Positions 19,760-29,303 of a DNA stretch of 64,000 bases are shown one piece after another (position 1 is the first letter of the stretch; each line of letters begins with the position of its first letter). Origin of the DNA: Winogradskyella psychrotolerans RS-3 (GTDB lineage Bacteria > Bacteroidota > Bacteroidia > Flavobacteriales > Flavobacteriaceae); contig NZ_ATMR01000060.1 of NCBI RefSeq assembly GCF_000427335.1, positions 1 to 64,000 of the forward strand, given 5' to 3'. The notes beneath the pieces were generated by a model that was not told the origin of the DNA, made no database searches, and was given only the letters and a program-made list of their open reading frames with translations. The position numbers and the translations under genes are program-made.

Positions 19760-21313
19760 ATGGAAGCAGTAGCTACCGATTTCGGAATAAAAGAAGCCCT
19801 ACAACAGTTGGGTGTAAAAGATATAAATGAAGGATCTTCTACAGGTTCTAATAATTTTTCTAATGGAGAAATTATAGAATCTTACTCTCCTGTAGATGGC
19901 AAATTAATAGGAAAAGTAAAAACAACAACAAGAGCAGATTACGATAAGGTAATGGATGCAGCAACTAGCGCATTTAAAACCTGGAGAGATGTACCTGCAC
20001 CACAACGTGGCGAAATTGTACGTCAGTTTGGTAATAAATTAAGAGACTTAAAAGAACCTTTAGGGAAATTAGTGTCTTACGAAATGGGTAAATCGTTGCA
20101 AGAAGGTTACGGTGAGGTTCAAGAAATGATTGATATCTGTGATTTTGCTGTGGGTTTATCACGTCAATTAAACGGACAAACCATTCCTTCAGAACGTCCT
20201 GGTCACGTGATGAGAGAACAATGGCACCCAATTGGAGTCGTTGGTATTATTTCAGCATTTAACTTTCCAGTAGCAGTTTGGGCTTGGAATACAGCTTTAG
20301 CTTGGATTTGTGGTGATGTTTGTGTTTGGAAAGCCTCTGAAAAATCTTTGTTATGTTCAATAGCTTGTCAGAATATAATTGCTGGTATTTTAAAAGAAAA
20401 TAACTTACCAGAAGGTATTTCTTGTATCATTAATGGAGACTACAAAGTTGGTGAAATGATGACTACAGACCATAGAATGCCTCTAGTATCTGCTACAGGT
20501 TCTACAAGAATGGGACGTATTGTTGGTAAAACAGTAGCAGAACGTTTCGGAAAATCATTATTAGAATTAGGTGGAAACAATGCCATTATAATTACACCAA
20601 CTGCCGATTTAAAAGTGGTGGTTCCTGGTGCTGTATTTGGTGCTGTGGGTACTTGTGGACAACGTTGTACATCTACGCGTCGTTTAATTATTCACGAATC
20701 AGTTTACGATAAAGTAAGAGATGCCATTGTTGGTGCTTATGGACAAATTAAAATTGGTAACCCGTTAGATGAAAATAATCATGTTGGGCCTTTAATAGAC
20801 AAGGATTCTGTGAATACCTATTTAGCGGCTATTGAAAAAGCAAAAGCTGAAGGTGGAAACGTTTTAGTTGAAGGTGGAGTTTTAGAAGGTGAAGGTTTTG
20901 AAAGTGGTTGTTACGTAAAACCAGCAATCATCGAAGCTGAAAATCATTTTGAAATTGTACAACACGAAACATTTGCTCCAATCTTATACTTAATGAAGTA
21001 TTCTGGTGAGGTTGAAAATGCTATTGAGAAACAAAATGGTGTGGCTCAAGGTTTATCATCAGCCATCATGACTAACGAGATGAAAGAAGCAGAGAAGTTT
21101 TTATCTTATGCTGGTTCTGACTGTGGAATTGCTAACGTAAACATCGGAACTTCTGGTGCTGAAATTGGTGGTGCCTTTGGTGGTGAAAAAGAAACAGGCG
21201 GTGGACGTGAGTCTGGTTCTGATGCATGGAAAGTGTATATGAGAAGACAAACCAATACGGTTAACTATTCTGACGAATTGCCTTTAGCACAAGGGATTAA
21301 GTTTGATCTTTAA
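19760..21313 (+). CDS. amaB: Aldehyde dehydrogenase, ALDH7 (aminoadipate-semialdehyde dehydrogenase) type
   Basis: 517 aa NAD-dependent aldehyde dehydrogenase. The Rossmann region contains ISAFNFPVAVWAWNTALAW and VWKASEKS. The general base is Glu269 in LLELGGNN, and the nucleophile is Cys303 in GTCGQRCTSTRR. GQRCT, together with IGEVQ-like and FGGEKETGGGRESGSDAWK C-terminal motifs, points to the ALDH7/antiquitin branch. That branch oxidises alpha-aminoadipate semialdehyde (in equilibrium with piperideine-6-carboxylate) in lysine breakdown. The gene is monocistronic, with a good terminator after it. The subfamily is more certain than the exact substrate, because no lysine-catabolic neighbours are present. 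Confidence 0.88.
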   Translation: MEAVATDFGIKEALQQLGVKDINEGSSTGSNNFSNGEIIESYSPVDGKLIGKVKTTTRADYDKVMDAATSAFKTWRDVPAPQRGEIVRQFGNKLRDLKEPLGKLVSYEMGKSLQEGYGEVQEMIDICDFAVGLSRQLNGQTIPSERPGHVMREQWHPIGVVGIISAFNFPVAVWAWNTALAWICGDVCVWKASEKSLLCSIACQNIIAGILKENNLPEGISCIINGDYKVGEMMTTDHRMPLVSATGSTRMGRIVGKTVAERFGKSLLELGGNNAIIITPTADLKVVVPGAVFGAVGTCGQRCTSTRRLIIHESVYDKVRDAIVGAYGQIKIGNPLDENNHVGPLIDKDSVNTYLAAIEKAKAEGGNVLVEGGVLEGEGFESGCYVKPAIIEAENHFEIVQHETFAPILYLMKYSGEVENAIEKQNGVAQGLSSAIMTNEMKEAEKFLSYAGSDCGIANVNIGTSGAEIGGAFGGEKETGGGRESGSDAWKVYMRRQTNTVNYSDELPLAQGIKFDL

Positions 21314-21339
21314 GCTAAGGTTAAGTTTTTAAATATTTT

Positions 21340-21374
21340 AAAGCCATATCGAAAGATGTGGCTTTATTTTTTTT
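21340..21374 (+). terminator. Rho-independent terminator of the aldehyde dehydrogenase gene
   Basis: AAAGCCATATC (21340-21350) and GATGTGGCTTT (21355-21365) pair around a GAAA tetraloop, followed by a run of T. Confidence 0.8.
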
Positions 21375-21440
21375 AACATTGTAGTGACGCAACCTTTTCT
21401 TACAAATTGCATCTACTTTAAAACCGATCTACTTCATGTT

Positions 21441-22136
21441 ATGAAATTACTATTTAAATTCTTCTTAATACCGTTTTTTTTAACGGCGGTTTTGAGTTGT
21501 GAGGTTCACCTAGAAGATAATACTAGGATTTTAGTTGAAGGCACAATTAAAGACCAAGACAATATGCCTGTTCCGGATGCTAAAGTAAGTGTCCATACTC
21601 GAAGAGGTAATTTTAGTGGAGGAGAAAATTCATATCTCTTAGGTGAAGGTTATAGTGCTACTGATGGTACGTTTTCTGTAATATCGTTTTATAATAAAGA
21701 TGAGGATTTTGCTATCGAAGTTGCTTTTGGTGAGACTTACAGCACTTACGTTTATAAGTCCAATACTCTTAATTTCACTCCGGTAAATCTAACTTTTGAT
21801 CTCGGAACGGTAAGTTTAAAAAAAATGGCAAGCTTTAATTATAATATTGTTAGAATAAGTGGAGAATCTACTAGCATTACCTATAGTTTTAGATATATTG
21901 AAGGCTTTTGTCTAGAGTCTTTTGAAGGAGAAACTCTCAGCGAATATCAAAGTGCTTGTTATCAAGAGCGATTTATAGCTCAAACTCTTAATGATAATAA
22001 TCCGGATTATGAATGGCTATTACAAGTACCGCTTGGTGAGATTGTGGAGTTTACATATTCCATAAATGATGAGCCAGAAATAACAGAGTTTATAACTATA
22101 AATGAAGACAATTATGACTTTACGTTCTCTTATTAA
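21441..22136 (+). CDS. Lipoprotein with carboxypeptidase-like regulatory domain
   Basis: I choose the ATG at 21441 (MKLLFKFFLIPFFLTAVLSC), which gives a clean lipoprotein signal with lipobox LSC and 231 aa. The frame is open further upstream but without a signal. Residues about 30-110 resemble a carboxypeptidase-regulatory beta-sandwich (ILVEGTIKDQDNMPVPDAKV, then a YSATDGTFSV turn). The C-terminal part is beta-rich and unrecognised, with two cysteines. The end overlaps the start of the next gene by 35 bases or less, so the pair is probably co-expressed. Confidence 0.7.
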   Translation: MKLLFKFFLIPFFLTAVLSCEVHLEDNTRILVEGTIKDQDNMPVPDAKVSVHTRRGNFSGGENSYLLGEGYSATDGTFSVISFYNKDEDFAIEVAFGETYSTYVYKSNTLNFTPVNLTFDLGTVSLKKMASFNYNIVRISGESTSITYSFRYIEGFCLESFEGETLSEYQSACYQERFIAQTLNDNNPDYEWLLQVPLGEIVEFTYSINDEPEITEFITINEDNYDFTFSY

Positions 22137-22818
22137 AACCTTCTGGTTCACTTGCATTAGCTTATTTTGTTCTATTGGTTTTGCACAAGAGAACGTTTCT
22201 GAAAATGAGTCTGAAATCACATCTAAAAGCAGCTTTTTAGATTCAGAAGGGCGTCAACGATTTTTTGCAATTACGGCAGGAGGGCATAAACCTTTCACAA
22301 GTGGTGACAATTTTATGGGAGATGGCTTAGAAGGTAAATCTGGAATTGATTTTAAAGTGCAAATGTATATTTATAAGCACTTTTTTATTGGGCTTGCGAC
22401 AGGTGCTAGCTATTTTGATGTTAAAAATCAAGAGCTTGTAGGGAGTTATAGAAAATCGAGAATTGCTGAAAATTATATATACTTAGGCTATGAGTTTTTG
22501 CCAACTGAAAAATTGCGGTTAGGGCTTAATATTTCTATTGATAGCGATTTAGATTATAAAAACACAGGGTTTAGTACTTCCGATATCGCTGAACAACATG
22601 ATTCAGCCAAGTTAAATCGCTATGGATTATATCTTCATTATGAGTTGGCGAAGCATTTTATGATATATCTCGATTATAGTTATAATGTTAGTACAACAGA
22701 CATTAATGTGCCATCTGAATTAAAGGATTTCTTCGGAAAAGGAAAATACAGCACCATAGGATTAGGTCTGGTTTTTACCATTGGAAGTCGTGATTTAATT
22801 TCACGGTTTATTAATTGA
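22102..22818 (+). CDS. Predicted outer membrane beta-barrel protein
   Basis: 238 aa from ATG 22102; an ATG at 22114 is equally plausible and avoids part of the overlap with the lipoprotein gene. The signal peptide ends SIGFAQ. The mature part has alternating amphipathic strands rich in Tyr and Gly: FFIGLATGASYF, IYLGYEFLP, YGLYLHYELAK and HFMIYLDYSYNV. It ends with a strand GLGLVFTIGSRD, the pattern of a small OmpA/opacity-like eight-stranded barrel. Function unknown. It probably works with the preceding lipoprotein. Confidence 0.68.
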   Translation: MKTIMTLRSLIKTFWFTCISLFCSIGFAQENVSENESEITSKSSFLDSEGRQRFFAITAGGHKPFTSGDNFMGDGLEGKSGIDFKVQMYIYKHFFIGLATGASYFDVKNQELVGSYRKSRIAENYIYLGYEFLPTEKLRLGLNISIDSDLDYKNTGFSTSDIAEQHDSAKLNRYGLYLHYELAKHFMIYLDYSYNVSTTDINVPSELKDFFGKGKYSTIGLGLVFTIGSRDLISRFIN

Positions 22819-22855
22819 TTTTTAGTTATATAACTTATTCAAAAATATTTAATTT

Positions 22856-22888
22856 TAAAAACCGTTTCTTAAGAGGCGGTTTTTTTAT
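22856..22888 (+). terminator. Rho-independent terminator
   Basis: AAACCG-TTTCTT pairs with AAGAGG-CGGTTT, followed by seven T. It ends the lipoprotein/barrel pair. Confidence 0.78.
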
Positions 22889-22938
22889 TTGAAAAGCCTT
22901 AGGTTAAACCATCCGTAAAATATTAAGTCTTATTACAT

Positions 22939-24300
22939 ATGACACAGCAAGAACTTCAACATTTGTATTGGCGAGCAGGATTTGGTATAAATCCCAACAA
23001 GCTGAACTCTTTTTTTAAAAATAAGCAGCAAGTCGTTGAAGCACTTTTTGATAATTCAAAATCAAACACACCTATTCAATTAGATTTATCTTTTATGGAA
23101 GGAGTGACGTCGAAACAACTAAAAGATAATCCTGAATTTTCTAAAGAAATAAGAGCCAAAAGCAGAAAAAAACTTATGGATCTTAATTATGCTTGGATAA
23201 ATCAATTAGTAGAACCTAAAGAACTGTTAAGAGAGAAAATGACCATGTTTTGGGCGAATCATTTTGTATGCAAGGCTAATAGTGTAGTTTATGCTCAGCA
23301 ATTCAATAATACATTAAGAGTGCATGCTCTAGGTGATTTTAAAGCGTTTGTGAAAGCCATTTCAAAACAGGCAGCAATGCTTAAATACTTAAATGGAAAT
23401 CAAAATAGAAAAGCAAAACCTAATGAGAATTTTGCGCGCGAATTAATGGAGTTGTTCACCTTAGGTGAAGGTCAATATTCTGAAACAGATATTAAAGAAA
23501 GTGCTCGTGCGTTTACAGGATATAATCATGATTTTGATGGAAATTTTGTATTAGCCCAACCACGACATGATGAAGGCCTAAAAACCTTTTTAGGAAAAAC
23601 AGGACATTTTTCAGGAGATGATATTGTCAATATTATTCTTGAGCATAAACAATGTGCTGCGTTTATTTCAGATAAAATCTACCGTTATTTTGTAAATCCA
23701 AAACCCAATCAAAAACATATAGAAGCTATGACAGGTGTGTTTTTTAAAGATTATAATATCGAAAATTTAATGCGTTTTGTGTTTCTGTCAGATTGGTTTT
23801 ATGATGACGCAAACATCGGTTCAAAAATAAAATCTCCGATAGAGTATTTAGTAGGATTGACGACTACAGTGCCTGTGAAATTTGAAAAAGAAAAAGACCT
23901 CATTAAAATTCAAAAGTTACTTGGCCAGACCTTATTAAATCCACCGAATGTTGCAGGCTGGAAGGGCGATAAAGCTTGGATTGATGCCAATACCATTATG
24001 GTACGTTTAAAATTGCCTTCTGTGCTTTTGAATAGTGCCATAATTGCTTTGGATGAACATGATGAATTTAAAAAGAAATTTATGCAAAATCATAAAGGTA
24101 AATTGCCGTTTAAAACCATACCTAATTGGACTACTTTTTTAGAAAATTTTGAAACCGTCTCCACTGAAGATCTTCAAGATTATGTGCTTCAAGGGACTAT
24201 TAATAAAGGGACTGCTGACTTTTTGAAAACATTGAGCAAAGTTTCTAAACAAGAATACTGCATTCAGCTCATGTCATTACCAGAATATCAAATGTGTTAA
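22939..24300 (+). CDS. DUF1800 family protein
   Basis: 453 aa starting MTQQELQHLYWRAGFG. The sequence has the family's landmarks: WRAGFG near the N-terminus, MTMFWANHFV, ENFARELMELFTLGEG, ARAFTGY, HDEGLKTFLGKTG, and PPNVAGWKGDKAWID near residue 345. DUF1800 proteins are almost always encoded next to DUF1501 proteins, as here with a two-base gap. The pair is widespread in Bacteroidetes and Planctomycetes, with no established biochemical function. No obvious export signal is present in this protein, whereas its partner has one. Confidence 0.88.
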   Translation: MTQQELQHLYWRAGFGINPNKLNSFFKNKQQVVEALFDNSKSNTPIQLDLSFMEGVTSKQLKDNPEFSKEIRAKSRKKLMDLNYAWINQLVEPKELLREKMTMFWANHFVCKANSVVYAQQFNNTLRVHALGDFKAFVKAISKQAAMLKYLNGNQNRKAKPNENFARELMELFTLGEGQYSETDIKESARAFTGYNHDFDGNFVLAQPRHDEGLKTFLGKTGHFSGDDIVNIILEHKQCAAFISDKIYRYFVNPKPNQKHIEAMTGVFFKDYNIENLMRFVFLSDWFYDDANIGSKIKSPIEYLVGLTTTVPVKFEKEKDLIKIQKLLGQTLLNPPNVAGWKGDKAWIDANTIMVRLKLPSVLLNSAIIALDEHDEFKKKFMQNHKGKLPFKTIPNWTTFLENFETVSTEDLQDYVLQGTINKGTADFLKTLSKVSKQEYCIQLMSLPEYQMC

Positions 24301-24302
24301 TT

Positions 24303-25490
24303 ATGGATAGACGAAAATTTCTTAAGAATTCCGCACTAGCGAGCAGCTTATTTTTTGTGCCTAATTTTGTAAAAGCATTCGAATCTGTAGCTTCAGAACG
24401 TTTAGGATATAAGCGTTTGGTTATTGTGCAATTGGCTGGTGGAAATGATGGATTAAATACCATAATTCCATACAACAATGATCTGTATTATAATGCAAGA
24501 CCAAAATTAGCCATTACTAAAGATATTATAAAACTAAACGACGATTTAGGATTTCATCCAAGTTTAAGCCCATTGCGTGCGTTGTTTGATAATGGTGAAT
24601 TATCTATCATCAATAACGTCGGTTATCCCAATCCTGTTAGATCACATTTTAGGTCTATGGATATTTGGCAAACAGCAAGTGGCTCAGATGAGTATTTGCA
24701 AAGTGGTTGGTTAGGCCGTTATTTAGATCAGCATGGAAAAAAGCCATACAATGCCATAGAAATTGATGAGCAGCTTAGTTTGGCAATGAAAGGTGAGCAC
24801 TTTAACGGTATTGCAACGAATGATTTTAAAGTACTATATAATTCGGCAAAAGATCCTTACTTTCAAAATATATTAAGTCATTATAACGACACACATTTAA
24901 GCGAACATAACTTAGGCTATTTATACCAAACGATGATTGAAGCCAAGTCATCTGCCAGTTATATTTTTGAAAATACGGATGTAAAAACATCACAAGAAAC
25001 CTATCCTCAAAACGCATTTGCAAAACAACTTAAAAATGTAGCTCAATTTATTAATTCGGGTTTAGATACTAAAGTGTTCTATACGTCACTTGGAGGATTT
25101 GATACCCATGCGAATCAAAATAATAAACAAACAAAATTATTATCACAATATGCAGAAAGTGTTTCGGCATTTGTAAGCGATTTAAAGCGAAACGACACTT
25201 TTAAAGACACATTGATTTTAACCTTTTCAGAATTTGGAAGGCGCGTCAAACAAAATGCAGCTAATGGTACTGATCATGGTGCTGCTAATAATGTTTTCGT
25301 CATTGGTAAGGATTTAAAGAAAGCAGGTTTTTATAATAATTTGGCGAGTTTAAATGACTTGGATAGTAATGGCGATATAAAATACAATGTAGATTTTAGA
25401 TCCGTATATGCAACAATACTTTCGAAGTGGATGGATGTTTCTGTTGATGGTATAATTCCAAATGAACAAGAACAATTGAATTTTATTTAA
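24303..25490 (+). CDS. DUF1501 family protein, probably Tat-exported
   Basis: The start is ATG 24303 (MDRRKFLKNSALASSLFFVP), 395 aa; an upstream GTG in frame overlaps the previous gene and is less likely. RRKFLK followed by a hydrophobic stretch is a twin-arginine-like signal. Family motifs include VIVQLAGGNDGLNTIIPY, the early LGFHPSLSPLR, GGFDTHANQ and TFSEFGRR, ending near GTDHGAAN. These residues place it in the alkaline-phosphatase-like fold superfamily to which DUF1501 belongs. It is translated right after the DUF1800 partner. The substrate is unknown. Confidence 0.88.
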   Translation: MDRRKFLKNSALASSLFFVPNFVKAFESVASERLGYKRLVIVQLAGGNDGLNTIIPYNNDLYYNARPKLAITKDIIKLNDDLGFHPSLSPLRALFDNGELSIINNVGYPNPVRSHFRSMDIWQTASGSDEYLQSGWLGRYLDQHGKKPYNAIEIDEQLSLAMKGEHFNGIATNDFKVLYNSAKDPYFQNILSHYNDTHLSEHNLGYLYQTMIEAKSSASYIFENTDVKTSQETYPQNAFAKQLKNVAQFINSGLDTKVFYTSLGGFDTHANQNNKQTKLLSQYAESVSAFVSDLKRNDTFKDTLILTFSEFGRRVKQNAANGTDHGAANNVFVIGKDLKKAGFYNNLASLNDLDSNGDIKYNVDFRSVYATILSKWMDVSVDGIIPNEQEQLNFI

Positions 25491-25493
25491 GCA

Positions 25494-25548
25494 CATAAAA
25501 AAACCTTGTTTCAATTTTCAGCTTTTGGCTTTAGAGAAACAAGGTTTG
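25494..25548 (-). terminator. Hairpin terminator between convergent genes
   Basis: AAACCTTGTTTC (25501-25512) pairs perfectly with GAAACAAGGTTT (25536-25547). The A tract before it gives a T tract on the minus strand, so it best serves leftward transcription, but it may also slow rightward transcription from the DUF1501 gene. Confidence 0.68.
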
Positions 25549-25704
25549 GTAATTGATTAATAGCATTACAAATATGGACAATATTTTAGTGGGTCAGTAA
25601 AGTTTTTGATGAATGGTCGAAAAAATTGTATAATCAGTAGTCTTTTTAAATCCATTTCGACAAGACGCAAAAATCAAGGATTAAAAACGCTTATTATCGA
25701 TAAA

Positions 25705-26836
25705 CTAACTGTATTTTACTTTCCTTAAAATCCGCATCGTTTCTTTGTACGAATAATAGAGTTCTAAATTGTAGCTTTTTAAATACGGTTTTATGTCTTC
25801 CAATTTTTGCAATGCCAAATCAAATCCGTTGAGATAACAAATTAAATAGCTGGCAGCTATATTCTTTAAATCTTTAGATTCACTTTGAGACAATGTCATG
25901 GCTTTTTAAGTTTTCTAAAATTGAATTATTAGAATTGTAAATATGGTGTAATACTTTTTTATCAAATTGAGGCGGCTCAAATACGAGATTAACTTCTATT
26001 GAATAATTAGCGTTATTTTCAAAGTGAATGATTTTTTCTTCGAGTTTGTGGTATTTATGAGACTGATACAAACCTAGTTTTACATATTCAATAATTTTAA
26101 AAGAGTCTTCTGTATATGAAATAGAAACTTCATCTAAAGCTGAATAAAATAAGCGCACCTGTTCATTAATTAATTCGATATCTACTCTAGAAAAGAACAG
26201 TTCATTTTTTACATACTTTTTGTAGCCAGACCAACACAACACAAAGTATTCTTTAAAGACTTTGTACTGCGGACTAAAATCTTGACGTTTATTCATAAAA
26301 TCGAAAACACCGTCTAGCGTAAGTTCAATATTATTTTGTGCATTATTTTCAATCGCGGCAACGATTTTTGAATTCACATCCTTAATTTCAATATCAAAAA
26401 CCTTGGGCATGCTGATGCTTCCGTCTCTAAAAAATACAGATCCACCATAATATTTCCAGATGTTTTTTTTAAGAGCTGTAATACTATCAATGGGTCTAAT
26501 AGTAACTAAACCAACGACTTTATCGTCTGGTAAATGCGGAAACGGAATGTTCTCATATTGTACAATTGGTGGATTGTTGAGGTAGGCGTTAATAAGATTC
26601 TGAATTTTGCTATCATCAAAAAAATCGACACCAATAATTTCATTGTCGGTATCCTCTACGCCAATAACGATATAAGAATTGTTCTTTGAATTACTATTAG
26701 AAAGTGCACAAACATGTTTTAAAAACTTCGCTTTTCCTTCTTTTTGACTAATGTCAATTTTTCGCTTTTTATCATAAAAACTGTTCTCATCGTTGTGAGC
26801 AAGTAAGTGCTTTATGAGAAGGCGTTTGTTAATCAT
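25705..26836 (-). pseudogene. AlbA_2 (Schlafen-type) ATP-binding protein, C-terminus out of frame
   Basis: The main frame (26836-25880, 318 aa) begins MINKRLLIKHLLAHNDENSFYDKK. It has an AlbA_2-like core: KAKFLKHVCALSN, SYIVIGVEDTDNEIIG, and a PDDKVVGLVTIRP strand. A 64-residue frame (25899-25705) overlaps its end and carries SESKDLKNIAASYLICYLNG and ETMRILRKVKYS. From memory, flavobacterial homologues continue with this kind of ending, so I read both as one protein of about 377 aa. Joining needs a net two added bases, or one removed, around the A runs near 25.90-25.92 kb. Proteins of this type are predicted nucleic-acid or ATP-binding regulators. The frameshift is less certain than the others. 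Confidence 0.65.
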
Positions 26837-26842
26837 AGTTAA

Positions 26843-26862
26843 ATTCCTGCGTAGGCAGGAAT
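26843..26862. repeat. REP-like palindrome, copy 3
   Basis: ATTCCTGC-GTAG-GCAGGAAT, perfect 8-bp stem, in the 34-base gap between two leftward genes. Confidence 0.75.
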
Positions 26863-26870
26863 CTCATCAT

Positions 26871-27497
26871 TTAAAGCATTTCAATTTCTAGAATTAAATT
26901 GCTTCTAGCTTGTGTTTCAAATTTTGTTTGGAATCTTTCTGTAAAATATAACGAATCTCTTTCGAGAAAGTGTTTTAGAACTTTTTTTCGTCCGGGTTTA
27001 TATAAAATATCGGGATAGATTATATATTCTTTTCTAATATTTTGAGTGTACATATTGTAAGTTTCCCAATCTGTTCCTAATATAGACAAATCCAAATCCA
27101 AAAGATAAGCATTATCTAGATTTTTGGTTAAAATCAATTCGTGTTTTTTGGTCGAAATGATGAGGTTTTTAATACTTTCAAAATTAAACGAGTCGTGTTT
27201 TAGGTCTTTTAGTGCTTTTTCCGCAAAAAGAGCACTTTGCTCTTCGTTGTCTTTAGTTGTGGATTTGTAGATAATATCATGATACCAAATGGCCAACCTT
27301 AAGCTGTCTAAATCTTCAATTTCAGTTTTAAAATCTTCCAATTGAAGAAACATATTATAAATATGTGAAAGGTTGTGATAATGTCTGTTTTTGGACGTGT
27401 ATTGCGATTCAATAGTTGTCCAAAGTGAATCAATTAAAGAAATATCAGCATAATCTGAAATTAAATCCTGCCAGTAATTCTTTAACCAATGTTTCAT
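26871..27497 (-). CDS. Predicted metal-dependent HD-superfamily phosphohydrolase
   Basis: 208 aa helical protein. RHYHNLSHI near residue 38 and WYHDIIY near residue 71 supply the histidines and aspartate expected of an HD-type metal site. LLDLDLSILG provides a later aspartate, and RKEY with SLYFTERFQ follow. This matches the family of predicted HD phosphohydrolases of about 200 aa (COG4339 type) whose substrates are unknown. Its ATG overlaps the stop of the SDR gene by four bases (ATGA), indicating translational coupling. Confidence 0.78.
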   Translation of the reverse strand: MKHWLKNYWQDLISDYADISLIDSLWTTIESQYTSKNRHYHNLSHIYNMFLQLEDFKTEIEDLDSLRLAIWYHDIIYKSTTKDNEEQSALFAEKALKDLKHDSFNFESIKNLIISTKKHELILTKNLDNAYLLDLDLSILGTDWETYNMYTQNIRKEYIIYPDILYKPGRKKVLKHFLERDSLYFTERFQTKFETQARSNLILEIEML

Positions 27498-28246
27498 AAT
27501 TCCTTTTTTACAATTGTCGAACTAGCCTGAGCCGTACAAAACATCAACACATCTGCAATATTTACATGAGCAGGTCTAGAGATGGCAAAATAAATGACTT
27601 CCGCTACATCTTCTGCTTGCAGAGCTTTATAACCTTTATAAACATTATCTGCGGCAGCATCTCCTTTAAACCGAACCTCAGAGAATTCAGTTTCTACTAA
27701 ACCAGGATTTATAGCACCTACTTTAATTCCGAAGGGATTTAAATCAATGCGCATGCCTTCTGTAATTGCTAAAACCGCATGTTTACTGCCGCAATACACA
27801 TTACCATTTGGATACACTTCTTTACCTGCAGAAGAGCCTATATTAATAATTTGTCCGGATTTACGCTCGGTCATTCCCGGAATAATAGCTTTACTAACAT
27901 AGAGCAAGCCTTTTACGTTAATATCCATCATGGCATCCCAATCGTCTAAATTTCCAGTTTGGATGGGATCTAAGCCATGAGCGTTGCCTGCATTATTTAT
28001 TAAAATATCAATGTGTTGAAACTCTTTTGGTAAGGACGCAATAGCTTCAAATGTTTTTTCTCTATCGCGAACATCAAAATTTAAAGTATGCACATCGGTT
28101 TCTTTAGAAAGTGTCTGTTGAACACTGTCTAAGCGCTCTTGTCTACGACCGCACAGTATTAGGTTAATGCCGTGTTTAGCAAATACATGAGCCGTTGCTC
28201 TTCCGATTCCACTTGTTGCACCTGTGATTAATGCTGTTTTTTTCAT
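27494..28246 (-). CDS. Short-chain dehydrogenase/reductase
   Basis: 250 aa classical SDR. The NADP-binding motif TGATSGIG is at about residues 8-15, followed by CGRRQERL, which suggests NADP preference, and the structural NNAG at 86-89. The catalytic Ser is in INIGSSAG, and Tyr/Lys are in YCGSK. The closest well-known relatives are YdfG-like 3-hydroxy acid / serine dehydrogenases, with the PGLVETEFSEVRF region after the active site. The exact substrate cannot be read from sequence. It forms a coupled pair with the HD-domain gene. Confidence 0.85.
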   Translation of the reverse strand: MKKTALITGATSGIGRATAHVFAKHGINLILCGRRQERLDSVQQTLSKETDVHTLNFDVRDREKTFEAIASLPKEFQHIDILINNAGNAHGLDPIQTGNLDDWDAMMDINVKGLLYVSKAIIPGMTERKSGQIINIGSSAGKEVYPNGNVYCGSKHAVLAITEGMRIDLNPFGIKVGAINPGLVETEFSEVRFKGDAAADNVYKGYKALQAEDVAEVIYFAISRPAHVNIADVLMFCTAQASSTIVKKEL

Positions 28247-28255
28247 GTTTCTGTC

Positions 28256-28275
28256 ATTCCTGCGAAAGCAGTAAT
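28256..28275. repeat. REP-like palindrome, copy 4 (one mismatch)
   Basis: ATTCCTGC-GAAA-GCAGTAAT, with one altered base in the right arm, preceded by GTC. It pairs up with copy 5 within the same 90-base gap. Confidence 0.65.
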
Positions 28276-28312
28276 CTTTTATTAGTTTGATATTTAAGTT
28301 TTAAAGGACAAG

Positions 28313-28332
28313 ATTCCTACTTTCGTAGGAAT
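28313..28332. repeat. REP-like palindrome, copy 5 (variant arms)
   Basis: ATTCCTAC-TTTC-GTAGGAAT. Both arms carry the same C-to-A-type change, so the stem is kept by compensating substitutions. It lies directly at the end of the aldo/keto reductase gene and could double as its terminator. Confidence 0.65.
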
Positions 28333-28335
28333 TCA

Positions 28336-29199
28336 CTAAGGTACTTCACACCCTTCCGCAGCCTGTAAAATTAAAAACCAATCTTCTAATTCTAATTCAA
28401 TTTTAGCTGCTTCAACAGCAAGTTTCAATCGTTCTTTAGTTGTCGTTCCTATAACAGGATGAATTCCTGAAGGATGTTTTAAGATCCAAGCCAATAACAA
28501 CTGATCTTCAGTTGCATTGTACTTATCCATTAATGCACCAAGTTGTTTATGGATACGTCTGGTTTGTTCATTATCGTCTTTAAAAACAGAGCCTAAAGGT
28601 GACCAAGCCATTGGTTTTATGCCGTTAGTCATCATAAAATCTAAAGTTCCGTTATGCATTGCAGAATGTTCGGTTAGAGAGAATTCAATTTGATTCACAT
28701 CTATATCCATGCGTAAACCAATCATGTCCATTTGCGATGGTGTAAAGTTAGAGACACCAAAGTCTCTGATCTTTCCGTCTTTCTTTAAAATGGTAACCGC
28801 TTCAGCGATATCTTCAGCAACCATTAATGGACTAGGTCTGTGTAGAAGCAATAAATCTAAATAGTCGGTTTCAAGATGTTGAAGCGATTCTTCAACAGAC
28901 CAAATGATATAATCTTTACTGTAATTATAATGTTTTACTATATTGTTTCGGCTATCACATTGGTATTGAATACCACATTTTGAAATTAGCTGAATGTCGT
29001 CACGTTTTAAGCCTGAGCCTTTAAATGCTTTGCCAAAGTCGGCTTCGGTAGTGTAAGCGCCGTAAATGTCAGCGTGATCGAAAGTGGTAATTTGATTAGA
29101 AAGACAGAAGTTTATTAAAGATTCCATCTCTTTATTTGAGAGCTGTTTTCCCCAGCTTCCCCAGGTCATAGTACCTGCAATTAATCGAGAATATTTCAC
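28336..29199 (-). CDS. Aldo/keto reductase (YdhF-like)
   Basis: 287 aa TIM-barrel oxidoreductase. It begins MKYSRLIAGTMTWG and has the catalytic Asp and Tyr in FDHADIYGAY at about residues 40-49. The catalytic Lys is in LISKCGIQ and the His in LLLLHRPSP. The C-terminal cofactor-binding loop is HPVIGTTTKERL. This spacing fits the YdhF/NADPH-dependent branch. It is leftward like the SDR gene but separated from it by two REP-like palindromes, so it may be its own unit. Confidence 0.85.
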   Translation of the reverse strand: MKYSRLIAGTMTWGSWGKQLSNKEMESLINFCLSNQITTFDHADIYGAYTTEADFGKAFKGSGLKRDDIQLISKCGIQYQCDSRNNIVKHYNYSKDYIIWSVEESLQHLETDYLDLLLLHRPSPLMVAEDIAEAVTILKKDGKIRDFGVSNFTPSQMDMIGLRMDIDVNQIEFSLTEHSAMHNGTLDFMMTNGIKPMAWSPLGSVFKDDNEQTRRIHKQLGALMDKYNATEDQLLLAWILKHPSGIHPVIGTTTKERLKLAVEAAKIELELEDWFLILQAAEGCEVP

Positions 29200-29303
29200 T
29201 TTATTTTCAGTTTATATAGGTTTTTGTGCAATTCATGCATAAAAATACTCAAAACATACCGATTGAGGTATCATTGCTCTGTAATTATTCAATACCTCAA
29301 ATC

